DNA from: Billgrantia azerbaijanica
GTDB lineage: Bacteria; Pseudomonadota; Gammaproteobacteria; Pseudomonadales; Halomonadaceae
Assembly (NCBI GenBank): GCA_004551485.1
Contig: SBLD01000022.1
Coordinates: 1 to 56,603, forward strand
Direction: 5' to 3'
DNA: 56,603 nucleotides
Shown in pieces: positions 16,283 to 24,419 of the stretch. Position numbers and translations under genes: made by a program. Positions within the stretch are counted from its first letter, which is position 1. Each line of letters begins with the position of its first letter. The notes beneath the pieces are model-generated. The model had not been told where the DNA came from. It saw only the letters and a list, made by a program, of their open reading frames with translations, and searched no databases.

Positions 16283-17830
16283 ATGAATGACAATCGTATT
16301 GCACCCTCTCGCACCAGGTCCGCTCGCGCCCAGAAGCGGAAGCGCTCCGATCGAGCGGCGTCAGCGTCCGGTCCGGCTTATATCACGCGCCGCCTCGCGC
16401 CGTTTGACGCCATCGACGAGGAGAGCCTGCAGCGCATCGAAGCCACGGCCGACCGCATCCTGGCCGAGGTCGGCATCGAGCTGCGCGACGATGACGAAGC
16501 CGTTGCACTTTTCCGGCGGGCCGGAGCCCATGTCGACAGCTCCCGTCTGCGCTTCGAACCGGGTCTGCTGCGCAGCATTCTGCGCTCGGCACCGAGCGAG
16601 TTCACGCAACACGCACGCAATCCCGCCCGTTCGGTGCGGATCGGCGGCAATCACGTCGTGTTTGTACCGGCCTATGGTGCGCCCTTCGTGATGGATCTCG
16701 ATGGGGGACGCCGCTACGGCACCATCAAGGATTTCCGCAACTTCGTGCGCCTCGCCTACGCCAACCCGTGGCTGCATCACTCGGGGGGTACCGTGTGCGA
16801 ACCCGTCGACTTGCCGGTCAACAAGCGTCACCTCGACATGATCGATGCCCACATCCGATTCTCCGACAGGGCCTTTCTGGGATCAGTGACCGCTCCGGAG
16901 CGCGCGGAGGACTGCATCGACATGGCGCGCATCGCCTTTGGCGCGGACTTTGTCGATAGCAACTGTGTGATCATGGGCAACGTGAACGTCAATTCCCCCC
17001 TGGTATGGGACGGTACGGCGACCAAAGTGATCAGGACTTACGCCCGCGCCAACCAGGGGGCAGTGATCGTTCCCTTCCTCCTTGGCGGAGCCATGGCACC
17101 GGTGACGAGTGCCGGCGCGATTGCCCAGGCGTTGGCCGAGACAATGGTGGGGTGTGCGCTCACCCAACTCGAACGTCCCGGTGCGCCTGTCGTGTTCGGC
17201 AACTTTCTCTCATCGATGTCGCTGCGTTCGGGGTCGCCGACTTTCGGCACGCCCGAGCCAGCCGTCGGGTCGCTGGTCATCGGGCAGCTCGCACGCCGTC
17301 TCGGGCTGCCGCTGCGCTGTGCGGGCGCCTTCACCAACTCCAAGCTCCCGGATGCGCAGGCGACACAGGAAAGCGTCATGTCGATGCTGTCGGCGATTCA
17401 CTGTGGCGCGAACTTCATTCTGCACTCCGCGGGGTTCCTCGATGGACTGCTGTCGATGAGCTACGAGAAGTTCATGATCGACGCCGATTTCTGCGGCGCC
17501 CTGCATTCGTACCTGAAAGGCATAGCGGTCGATGACAACAGCCTTGGATTCGACGCCGTCAGCGAAGTCGGGCCGGGCAACCATTTCCTCGGCTGCCAGC
17601 ACACGATGCGCAATTACGAAACCGCATTCTTCGACTCATCGATCGCCGACAACGAGCCCTTCCAGACCTGGCTCGAAGCAGGCGGACAGGACTGCGCAGC
17701 GCGCGCCAATGCCCGCTGGAAGGCGGTGCTTGCCCAATACGAAGCCCCCGCTCTCGACGTCTCGGTGAGCGAGGCATTGAGCGATTTCATCGCCCGGAAG
17801 AAGGACGCCATGCCCGACAAGTGGCACTGA
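16283..17830 (+). CDS. Trimethylamine methyltransferase (MttB) superfamily protein, non-pyrrolysine type
   Basis: The 515-residue protein belongs to the MttB superfamily, corrinoid-dependent methyltransferases that demethylate quaternary amines. Archaeal MttB carries pyrrolysine at an in-frame UAG; this frame is uninterrupted, as in the non-pyrrolysine members acting on glycine betaine, proline betaine, carnitine or butyrobetaine. Recognisable segments include FVPAYGAPFVMD, GGTVCEPVDLPV, and FGTPEPAVGSLVIGQLARR in the barrel core. The first 30 residues are basic and poorly conserved. No corrinoid protein or activating protein is encoded nearby; the BHMT-like enzyme is the nearest methyl-transfer partner. 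The ribosome binding site before ATG 16283 is weak. Substrate assignment to a proline-type betaine is inferred from neighbours. Confidence 0.85.
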   Translation: MNDNRIAPSRTRSARAQKRKRSDRAASASGPAYITRRLAPFDAIDEESLQRIEATADRILAEVGIELRDDDEAVALFRRAGAHVDSSRLRFEPGLLRSILRSAPSEFTQHARNPARSVRIGGNHVVFVPAYGAPFVMDLDGGRRYGTIKDFRNFVRLAYANPWLHHSGGTVCEPVDLPVNKRHLDMIDAHIRFSDRAFLGSVTAPERAEDCIDMARIAFGADFVDSNCVIMGNVNVNSPLVWDGTATKVIRTYARANQGAVIVPFLLGGAMAPVTSAGAIAQALAETMVGCALTQLERPGAPVVFGNFLSSMSLRSGSPTFGTPEPAVGSLVIGQLARRLGLPLRCAGAFTNSKLPDAQATQESVMSMLSAIHCGANFILHSAGFLDGLLSMSYEKFMIDADFCGALHSYLKGIAVDDNSLGFDAVSEVGPGNHFLGCQHTMRNYETAFFDSSIADNEPFQTWLEAGGQDCAARANARWKAVLAQYEAPALDVSVSEALSDFIARKKDAMPDKWH

Positions 17831-18218
17831 GCGGCCCTACATGCATCGGCGTTCTGCCGCTCAACGGTTCCACGCTGCTCGCGCATTCGGCGGCTATCGA
17901 GCCTTTGCGCAGGGTTGGGGGGCTGCGAGCTCAGCCGGCCGGGCCTGCGGGCCGGGCGCAAGGACAATCGCGTGTGTCGACTCGTACGATCGACGTCGTG
18001 CGCAATCAAGTGCGTAACGCAGTCGGAATAGCTCCTACGCGCTCCGGCTGCGCATACTGATGGTCTTCACATCAAGTGAGGAAACCGGCAGCGCAACGCG
18101 GATCGGACGCATCGCCAGCGCGCCTCCTCCTAGACTTGCCGACGGCACGCCTCAAGCGGGCAGCCTTGCAATTGCTGGGTAAGATCAGAGAGGCCTCGAT
18201 GGATCGTTGAGCCGGGAC
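17831..18218. other. 388-bp convergent intergenic region, likely island boundary
   Basis: No gene is apparent. Several GC-rich hairpin-forming stretches occur (for example around 17935-17960, GGCCGGGCCTGCGGGCCGGGC-like), but none has a T-run. The region separates the catabolic island from core-type genes and could be a recombination junction, though I see no integrase, tRNA or direct repeat. Confidence 0.3.
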
Positions 18219-19148
18219 TCAATAGAGCCGGAAGGCGCGGTAGTCGGAGCGTCCCTGCTGCTGCTGGATCACCTTACGGTAGCGCTTGTACTCCCACTGG
18301 TACTGGGCCGGGGCGAGGGCGATGGCGGCTTCCACGCAGGCGTTGACGCCGGCGGCCGATTCGCCCTCGTCGGGGGCGTAGACGCGGGCGTCGGCGGCCA
18401 GGAAGTGGATGGCGAAGCCACGGCCGGGGATGCGGCGGGCCACGCCGGTGACCACCCGCGCCTCGGTGCGCGCCACCAGCTTGGGCAGCAGGGTGGCAGT
18501 GTAGGCGAGCCGGCCGAAGAAGGGGGCGAAGACCCCGCTGCCCCACGAGGGCTCCTGGTCGGGCAGGATGCCCACCGCTTCGCTGCGCTTGAGCGCTTTG
18601 AGCAGGGCCGCCACGCCGCGGGCATTGGTGGGTACGAGGCTGGCGCCCCTGCGCTCGCGTCCCCGGCGGGTCACGGCGTCGAGGGGGGCGATCTTGGGCG
18701 GCTCGTACATGGCAGTGAAGGGGAAGTGGCTGGAGAGCCAGTAGTTGAGCACTTCCCAGTTGCCGAAATGAGGGGCCAGCACGATCACCCCGCGCCCCTC
18801 GGCGCGCGCCTCGTCGAGTAGCTCGCGGCCGTGCACCTCGAGGATGGCGGCCTCGACCCGCTCGGGGGGCGCCATCCAGGCCAGGCCCAGCTCGAGCATG
18901 GTGGCCGCCGAGTGGGTGAGGCTCTCGCGAGCCAGGCGGCGGCGCTCGGTGGCGCTCAGCTCGGGGTAGACCTGGGCCAGGTTGATCTCGGTGACCCTGC
19001 GCTCGCGGCGGCTGGCACGATGCACCAGGGGGCCGGTGACGCGGGCCAGGCGCCACAGGGTGGCCGGGTGCCGCTTGGCGAGCAGGCGCCACAGGGTGGT
19101 GATGGCACGGGCCTGCAGGGCATCGGTGCGGGGCGTCGGGCGGGCCAT
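18219..19148 (-). CDS. Lysophospholipid acyltransferase family, LpxL/HtrB-like lipid A acyltransferase
   Basis: The 309-residue protein carries the HX4E acyltransferase motif in APHFGNWE and the LPDQEPSWGSGVF segment of the LpxL/LpxM family. These inner-membrane enzymes add a secondary acyl chain to Kdo2-lipid A, shaping outer-membrane permeability. The N-terminal membrane anchor is weak, but length is normal. It starts 4 bp after the upstream DUF4870-like gene on the same strand, so the two are co-transcribed and possibly translationally coupled. It is the last gene of this short minus-strand group. Confidence 0.9.
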   Translation of the reverse strand: MARPTPRTDALQARAITTLWRLLAKRHPATLWRLARVTGPLVHRASRRERRVTEINLAQVYPELSATERRRLARESLTHSAATMLELGLAWMAPPERVEAAILEVHGRELLDEARAEGRGVIVLAPHFGNWEVLNYWLSSHFPFTAMYEPPKIAPLDAVTRRGRERRGASLVPTNARGVAALLKALKRSEAVGILPDQEPSWGSGVFAPFFGRLAYTATLLPKLVARTEARVVTGVARRIPGRGFAIHFLAADARVYAPDEGESAAGVNACVEAAIALAPAQYQWEYKRYRKVIQQQQGRSDYRAFRLY

Positions 19149-19152
19149 GGGG

Positions 19153-19545
19153 TCAGATCAGCCAAGTGTCCACGTCGTCGGGAGCGCGCTGCTCCTGGAT
19201 GCGCTTGAGCCCCTTGACGCAGCGGATCACCAGCCAGATGACCGCCAGCAGCCAGGTCAAAAAGCCGATCAGCACGAAGGTCAGCAGGCCCGAGACGCCG
19301 AAGTAGAGCACGCCGATCCAGAAGGTGCGGATCAGGAAGCGGTAGTGCTCATCGAGCCAGGTCGGGCCCTCGCCGCGGTAGACATAGGCCATCACCACGC
19401 CGATCAGCGTGGTCAGCCCGCCGCTGACGATCCCCGCCAGGAAGAGCGCATAGACGACGATGGGCAGCGTGGTGTCGGGCTTGCCGTTCGGCAGGGGGCT
19501 GCGGCGGCGATCGGGTTCCACGTCGCGGTATGGTGTTTCGTTCAT
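19153..19545 (-). CDS. Small multi-pass membrane protein (DUF4870-like)
   Basis: The 130-residue protein has a polar N-terminal tail (about 25 residues, rich in Asp/Arg/Pro) and three hydrophobic segments (approximately residues 27-50, 70-90 and 92-108), resembling DUF4870/TM2-type envelope proteins seen near lipid and cell-envelope genes in Pseudomonas and Halomonas. No enzymatic motif is present. The start at 19545 follows an AGGAC sequence; the longer frame upstream is an unlikely proline/arginine-rich shadow. It is tightly linked to the LpxL-like gene. Confidence 0.75.
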   Translation of the reverse strand: MNETPYRDVEPDRRRSPLPNGKPDTTLPIVVYALFLAGIVSGGLTTLIGVVMAYVYRGEGPTWLDEHYRFLIRTFWIGVLYFGVSGLLTFVLIGFLTWLLAVIWLVIRCVKGLKRIQEQRAPDDVDTWLI

Positions 19546-19655
19546 GTCGCGTCCTGGCTGCTGGAGGGCTGGCGCCAATGATACCGGCCGTGCACGACAA
19601 TGCCAGCCGGGGCCAGTTTCGGGCAGAGTTGCGGTTGTCGATTTGTGCGCTGGGG

Positions 19656-20057
19656 TCAGGCAGACTCGTTCTCCGCCGGGCGTGCCGGCCGGCTGATCTC
19701 CAGCAGGTTGCCGTCGGGGTCGCGCAGGTAGAGCGACTCGAGGGTGCCGGTGGCGCCCTGGCGTTCCACCGGGCCGAGCTCGATTGCCACGTCCAGCGCC
19801 TCCAGGTGGCGGGCGACCTCGTCGAGCGGCAACAGGCTGCGCAGGCACAGGTCGAGGCTGCCGGCGGTGGGGGTGGCGGCACGCGGCTCGATGTCGGTGG
19901 CCGTCCAGTGCAGGCGCAGGGCGATGTCGCCGAGCATCAGGTCGACCCGTTCGCGGTCGCGGTAGCGGACCTCGAGTCCGAGCACCCGGGTATAGAAGTC
20001 CACGGCGCGGGAAATGTCGGTCACGGTGATGACCAGATGGTCCAGACCTGACAGCAT
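19656..20057 (-). CDS. VOC superfamily protein (glyoxalase/fosfomycin-resistance fold)
   Basis: The 133-residue protein has the two beta-alpha-beta-beta-beta units of the vicinal oxygen chelate fold: LDHLVITVTDISRAVDFYTRVLG at the N-terminus (metal ligand His) and YLRDPDGNLLEI at the C-terminus (ligand Glu). Members include glyoxalase I, dioxygenases and resistance proteins; the specific reaction cannot be told. ATG 20057 is preferred because AAGGAG lies 10 nt upstream, while the longer frame adds a polar tail. It is divergent from the methyltransferase at 20124. Confidence 0.85.
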   Translation of the reverse strand: MLSGLDHLVITVTDISRAVDFYTRVLGLEVRYRDRERVDLMLGDIALRLHWTATDIEPRAATPTAGSLDLCLRSLLPLDEVARHLEALDVAIELGPVERQGATGTLESLYLRDPDGNLLEISRPARPAENESA

Positions 20058-20123
20058 GCCTCTTTTCTCCTTGGGAACATGATCCGGCAACGAAGCGACT
20101 TGGGGAAGAGGATAGAGGATACG

Positions 20124-20762
20124 ATGATGCTTACCTGCCCGCTATGCGCATCTGACAAGACGACACATTATCACCGCGATGCGCGACGCGAGTACCACCA
20201 GTGTCAGCGCTGCGACCTGGTGTTCGTGCCGCCGGCAAGCCGCCTCGGCCGCGCCGCGGAGAAGGCGGTCTACGACCAGCACGAGAACCACCCCGACGAC
20301 CCCGGCTATCGGCGTTTCCTGGCGCGGCTCTTCGATCCGCTGCGCGGCCGTCTCGCCCCCGGCGCGCGCGGGCTCGACTTCGGCGCCGGGCCCGGGCCGA
20401 CGCTGTCGGTGATGTTCGAGGAAGCCGGCCACCCCATGGCGATCTACGACCCCTTCTATGCCCCGGACGCCAGCGCGCTCGCCCGCACCTACGACTTTAT
20501 TACCGCCACCGAGGTGGTGGAGCACCTCTTCGCCCCCGGCCGCGAACTGACGCGGCTGGCGGGGCTGCTCGCTCCCGGCGGTTGGCTGGGCGTGATGACC
20601 AAGCGGGTCGCCTCCCGCGAGGCCTTCGCCCGCTGGCACTACATTCTCGATCCCACCCACGTTGCTTTCTTCAGCGAGCGTACCTTCCTCTGGCTGGCGG
20701 ACCATCTGGGCATGCGGGTGGAGTTTCCCGCCGCGGACGTGGCGCTGCTGCAGAAGTCATAG
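20124..20762 (+). CDS. Class I SAM-dependent methyltransferase with N-terminal zinc ribbon
   Basis: The 212-residue protein starts with a four-cysteine zinc ribbon (CPLC at residues 5-8, CQRC about 20 residues later) followed by a Methyltransf_11/23-type domain with motif I LDFGAGPGP and the ATEVVEHL post-motif. The ribbon-plus-methyltransferase layout is found in small methyltransferases of unknown target in Gammaproteobacteria. I start it at ATG 20124 after AGAGGAT; a tandem ATG follows at 20127. The VOC gene is divergent with a 66-bp gap. Confidence 0.85.
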   Translation: MMLTCPLCASDKTTHYHRDARREYHQCQRCDLVFVPPASRLGRAAEKAVYDQHENHPDDPGYRRFLARLFDPLRGRLAPGARGLDFGAGPGPTLSVMFEEAGHPMAIYDPFYAPDASALARTYDFITATEVVEHLFAPGRELTRLAGLLAPGGWLGVMTKRVASREAFARWHYILDPTHVAFFSERTFLWLADHLGMRVEFPAADVALLQKS

Positions 20763-20836
20763 CGGCGGTTCTTGCTGTTGCCAAACCTCATGGCAACCGA
20801 TCTTGCTGGCCGGTACCGCGCCCGCCCACAAAGCGA

Positions 20837-20864
20837 TTGACTTGGCAGGGAGGCGGCGTATATT
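20837..20864 (+). promoter_or_regulatory. Sigma70 promoter for the MFS gene
   Basis: TTGACT (20837-20842) and TATATT (20859-20864) are separated by 16 bp, about 100 bp upstream of the MFS start codon. Both hexamers match consensus at 5 of 6 positions. Confidence 0.6.
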
Positions 20865-20966
20865 TCGCGCGATCCTCGCCACCGCTTGATGGCGGGGTGC
20901 ACTCCCGGCAGTTCCTGCCACACTGATGGTTTTCCCGTCTTCGTTTTCGCTGCAGTGAGGTCCTGC

Positions 20967-22376
20967 ATGTCGCGGCAACTGCTGGCCATGGCGCTGGCCC
21001 CCTTGCTGGGGCTGTTCATCCTGGGGATCGGCAACGGCTTCCTGGCCACGGTGATCACCCTGCGGCTTGATGCCGCCGGCGAGTCGCCGGTGGTGATCGG
21101 CTGGGTCTCTTCGGCCTACTTCATCGGCCTGGCGCTCGGTGCCATGCTCAACGACCGGCTGCTGCTGCGCATCGGTCACATCCGCGCCTACGGCAGCTTC
21201 GCCTCACTGGTGGCGGTCACGGTGCTGCTCCAGGCGCTGGTCGCCGAGCCCTGGGCCTGGTTCGTGCTGCGTCTGATCGGCGGCTGGGCCACGGTGGGGG
21301 TCTACCTGGTCATCGAGAGCTGGTTGCTCACCGCTGGCGAGGCAAAGGTACGTGGCCGGCTGCTCGCACTCTACATGATTTCCCTCTACGCCGCCGGGGT
21401 GCTCGGCCAGTTGCTGCTGGGCGTCACCGAGGCGATGGGCGGGTCGGCTTCCTTCATCGTGATCGGCATGCTGGCCTCGCTCTCGGTGCTGCCCATGGCG
21501 ATGATCCCGCGTGTCTCGCCGCTGATCGACAAGGTCGAGCCGCTCCCGCCGCTGCGCCTGATCACGCTGACGCCCACCGGCGTGATGGGCAGCTTCGGCT
21601 CGGGACTGGCGGTGGCGGCCGTCTACACCCTACTGCCACTCTACCTGCAGCGCAGCGGTTTCTCGGTGGAGCGCGTCGGCCAGATGATGGCGGTGGTGGT
21701 GATGGGCGCCATGCTGCTGCAGTACCCGGTGGGGCGCTGGTCCGACCGGCACGACCGCCAGAGCGTGCTGATCGGCATCGGCGCCTTCTGCACGGCGATC
21801 GCGGCGGCGATCGTGTGGCTGCCGCTGACGCCCTGGCTGCTGGCCGGGCTGCTGTTCCTGCTGGGTGGTGGCGTCTTCTCGCTCTATCCGGTGGCCGTGA
21901 GTCACTCCGCCGACCGTGCGCCGGCAGGGGCCCTGGTGCGCATGAGCCAGGGGCTGCTGCTGATCAACGCCATCGGCTCGGCGGCGAGTCCCTCGCTGAT
22001 CTCGCCAGTGATGGTGGCGGTGGGCGATGCCGGGCTGTTCTGGGCCCTGGGTGGCCTGGGGCTCTTTCTCGTCGTCTTCTTCGCCTGGCGGCGCAGCGTG
22101 CGTCCGGCACCGCTGCCGGTGGCGCCATTCGCGCCCTCCACGCCGATGTCGGCGGTGGGCGCCGAGCTGGTGGTCACCGAGGAACTGGTGCAGGGCGCCA
22201 TCGAGCACGAGCACGTGGAGGACCTCTCCCAGGCCGTGCCCGAGGTGGCGGTGGCCGAGCCGCTGGTGGGCCCGCCCCCGCCGGATGCGCCGCACATCGT
22301 CTATCATGACGAGACGGTACCGGAGACGCCCGAGGAGGAGGCCAGCCTGGCCGAGCAGAGCGACGCGCGCGGCTGA
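20967..22376 (+). CDS. Major facilitator superfamily transporter (YcaD-like)
   Basis: The 469-residue protein has twelve predicted membrane segments and an MFS loop motif near LNDRLLLRIGHI and again QYPVGRWSDRHDRQ. It resembles the YcaD/FSR-like group of uncharacterised MFS exporters. A C-terminal soluble tail of about 85 residues, rich in Glu, Val and Pro, extends past the last membrane segment and is unusual in length; it likely lies in the cytoplasm. A clear sigma70 promoter precedes the gene. Substrate is unknown. Confidence 0.9.
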   Translation: MSRQLLAMALAPLLGLFILGIGNGFLATVITLRLDAAGESPVVIGWVSSAYFIGLALGAMLNDRLLLRIGHIRAYGSFASLVAVTVLLQALVAEPWAWFVLRLIGGWATVGVYLVIESWLLTAGEAKVRGRLLALYMISLYAAGVLGQLLLGVTEAMGGSASFIVIGMLASLSVLPMAMIPRVSPLIDKVEPLPPLRLITLTPTGVMGSFGSGLAVAAVYTLLPLYLQRSGFSVERVGQMMAVVVMGAMLLQYPVGRWSDRHDRQSVLIGIGAFCTAIAAAIVWLPLTPWLLAGLLFLLGGGVFSLYPVAVSHSADRAPAGALVRMSQGLLLINAIGSAASPSLISPVMVAVGDAGLFWALGGLGLFLVVFFAWRRSVRPAPLPVAPFAPSTPMSAVGAELVVTEELVQGAIEHEHVEDLSQAVPEVAVAEPLVGPPPPDAPHIVYHDETVPETPEEEASLAEQSDARG

Positions 22377-22533
22377 GTAATCGCCACGCTGGCATGGCCT
22401 CCGCGCCCGGTGCCCCGCATCGGGCGCGCGCCGTTTGGCGTCGGACCGCTGTCGACAATGCGACATTAGGCTAATGGTTAACGGAAAGTAGGGAATCTAC
22501 TATCGCCGTTATCATTTTCCCTGAGGTGTCGTT

Positions 22534-24327
22534 ATGGTTCCCTTTGCTGCCCCCGTTCGTGACCTGCGCTTCGTGCTTGAGGAGCTGCTCGAGCATCGTT
22601 CGCTTGCGCTGCCGGCCTTCGCGGAGACCGGGCCCGACCTGGTCGAGGCGGTGCTGGAGGAGGCGGCGAAGCTCGCCGGCGAGGTGTGGGCGCCGCTCAA
22701 CGCCAGCGGTGATCGGCAGGGCTGCGCCCGTCGCGACGATGGCGGCGTGACCCTGCCCGACGGCTTCGCCGAGGCGTACCGCGCCTACGCCGAGGGCGGC
22801 TGGAACGGCATCGGCGTGGCCGAGGCATTGGGTGGCCAGGGGCTGCCCGAGGTGGTGGCGAGCAGCGTGCAGGAGATGCTGCACGGCGCCAACATGGCGC
22901 TCGGCCTGTGCCCCATGCTCACCGCCGGCGCCATCGAGGCGCTGGCCCATCATGGCAGCGACGAACAGAAGGCCACCTACCTGCCCAGACTGGTCGAGGG
23001 CAGCTGGACCGGCACCATGAACCTCACCGAGCCCCAGGCGGGCTCCGATCTCTCCAAGGTGCGTACCCGTGCCGTGCCCGAAGGCGACCACTACCGTCTG
23101 TTCGGTCAGAAGATCTTCATCACCTGGGGCGAGCACGACGCCGCCGAGAACATCATCCACCTGGTGCTGGCTCGCACGCCGGACGCCCCCGAGGGTAACC
23201 GCGGCATCTCGCTGTTCCTGGTGCCGAAGTACTTGGTGGGCGCCGACGGCTCGCTGGGTGAGCGCAACGATGTGACCTGCGCGTCGCTGGAGCACAAGCT
23301 CGGTATCCACGGCTCGCCCACCTGCACGCTCAGCTTCGGCGAGCACGACGGTGCCATCGGCTACCTGGTGGGTGAGGAAGGGCGCGGCCTCAACCACATG
23401 TTCACCATGATGAACGAGGCGCGCCACAAGGTCGGGGTGCAGGGCATCGGCGTGGCCGAGCGCGCCAGCCAGCACGCCTTCGCCTATGCGCTGGAGCGTA
23501 CCCAGGGGCGCCGCCCCAAGAGCCGCGGTGGTGCCGAATGCCCGATCGGCGACCACCTCGACGTGCGCCGCATGCTGCTCTCCATGCGTGCCCGCACCGA
23601 CGCCCTGCGCGCGCTGGCGCTGTACTGCGCCGCCGAGCTCGACGAGGCCCGCCACGCCGAGGAGGCTGAGGCGCGCCGTGCCGCCCAGGCCCGCGTCGAT
23701 GTGCTGATCCCGGTGGTCAAGGCCTTCTCCACCGACCAGGCCGTGGAGATCGCCTCCCAGGGCGTGCAGGTGCACGGCGGCATGGGCTACATCGAGGAGA
23801 CCGGTGCCGCCCAGCTGCTGCGCGACGTGCGCATCGCGCCGATCTATGAGGGCACCAACGGCATCCAGGCCCTCGACCTGGCCGGACGCAAGCTGCAGCG
23901 CGACGGCGGTGCGGCGCTGCGCAGCCTGATCGAGGCCGTGGAGGCCACCGCCCAGGCGCTGGCGGCGAGCCCGGAACTGGCCCGCCTGGGCACGAGCCTG
24001 GCCGCCGGTGCCGCCGACCTGCGCGCCGCCACCGCCCGGGTGGTGGAGCAGGGCGCCGACCCCGTGCACGGCCCCGATGCCATCCAGGCCTATGCCACGC
24101 CGTTCTTGAGCCTGGCCGGCCACGTGCTGTGCGCCTGGCAGATGGGCCGCGCCGCCTTCAAGGCCGAGGCCGCCATCAAGGCCGGCAGCAGCGATCCCTT
24201 CTATCCCGCCAAGCTGGCCAGCGCCGACTACGCCATTCGCCACTGGCTGCCGGTGGGGCGTGCTCAGCGGGCGGTGATCGAGGCCGGCATGGAGACGCTG
24301 GCCGCCTTCGACGCCGCCGCCCAGTGA
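22534..24327 (+). CDS. Acyl-CoA dehydrogenase, DmdC-type (C-terminal extension)
   Basis: The 597-residue flavoprotein is longer than ordinary acyl-CoA dehydrogenases (about 380-400) because of an N-terminal segment and a C-terminal helical extension, as in DmdC (3-methylmercaptopropionyl-CoA dehydrogenase). It has MNLTEPQAGSDL, GVQVHGGMGYIEETG, and a catalytic-type glutamate in PIYEGTNGIQ. It introduces a 2,3 double bond and passes electrons to ETF. DmdC homologues occur widely and not all act on DMSP products, so straight-chain acyl-CoA is a reasonable alternative. GAGG precedes ATG 22534. An intrinsic terminator follows the gene. Confidence 0.9.
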   Translation: MVPFAAPVRDLRFVLEELLEHRSLALPAFAETGPDLVEAVLEEAAKLAGEVWAPLNASGDRQGCARRDDGGVTLPDGFAEAYRAYAEGGWNGIGVAEALGGQGLPEVVASSVQEMLHGANMALGLCPMLTAGAIEALAHHGSDEQKATYLPRLVEGSWTGTMNLTEPQAGSDLSKVRTRAVPEGDHYRLFGQKIFITWGEHDAAENIIHLVLARTPDAPEGNRGISLFLVPKYLVGADGSLGERNDVTCASLEHKLGIHGSPTCTLSFGEHDGAIGYLVGEEGRGLNHMFTMMNEARHKVGVQGIGVAERASQHAFAYALERTQGRRPKSRGGAECPIGDHLDVRRMLLSMRARTDALRALALYCAAELDEARHAEEAEARRAAQARVDVLIPVVKAFSTDQAVEIASQGVQVHGGMGYIEETGAAQLLRDVRIAPIYEGTNGIQALDLAGRKLQRDGGAALRSLIEAVEATAQALAASPELARLGTSLAAGAADLRAATARVVEQGADPVHGPDAIQAYATPFLSLAGHVLCAWQMGRAAFKAEAAIKAGSSDPFYPAKLASADYAIRHWLPVGRAQRAVIEAGMETLAAFDAAAQ

Positions 24328-24337
24328 TGCCTTTCCC

Positions 24338-24362
24338 GCGCCGACAGTCGTCGGCGCTTTTT
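24338..24362 (+). terminator. Intrinsic terminator of the acyl-CoA dehydrogenase gene
   Basis: GCGCCGAC / GTCGGCGC form a perfect 8-bp stem with an AGTC loop, followed by TTTTT. Confidence 0.85.
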
Positions 24363-24419
24363 CTCTGACCGTCGAGCCACCGACGCACCCTAACGCCGCG
24401 ACAACCGGAGTCACCCACC

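Noticed and set aside
16283-17830. Pyrrolysine-coding UAG in the MttB gene
   Set aside because: The frame runs 515 codons without an internal stop; it is a non-pyrrolysine family member.
17831-18218. Integration site or IS remnant at the island's right edge
   Set aside because: Looked for tRNA ends, direct repeats, terminal inverted repeats and transposase fragments; none could be supported.
22471-24414. 647-codon minus-strand open frame opposite the acyl-CoA dehydrogenase
   Set aside because: High-GC shadow: Gly/His/Ala-rich with no family motif, while the plus strand encodes a full acyl-CoA dehydrogenase.
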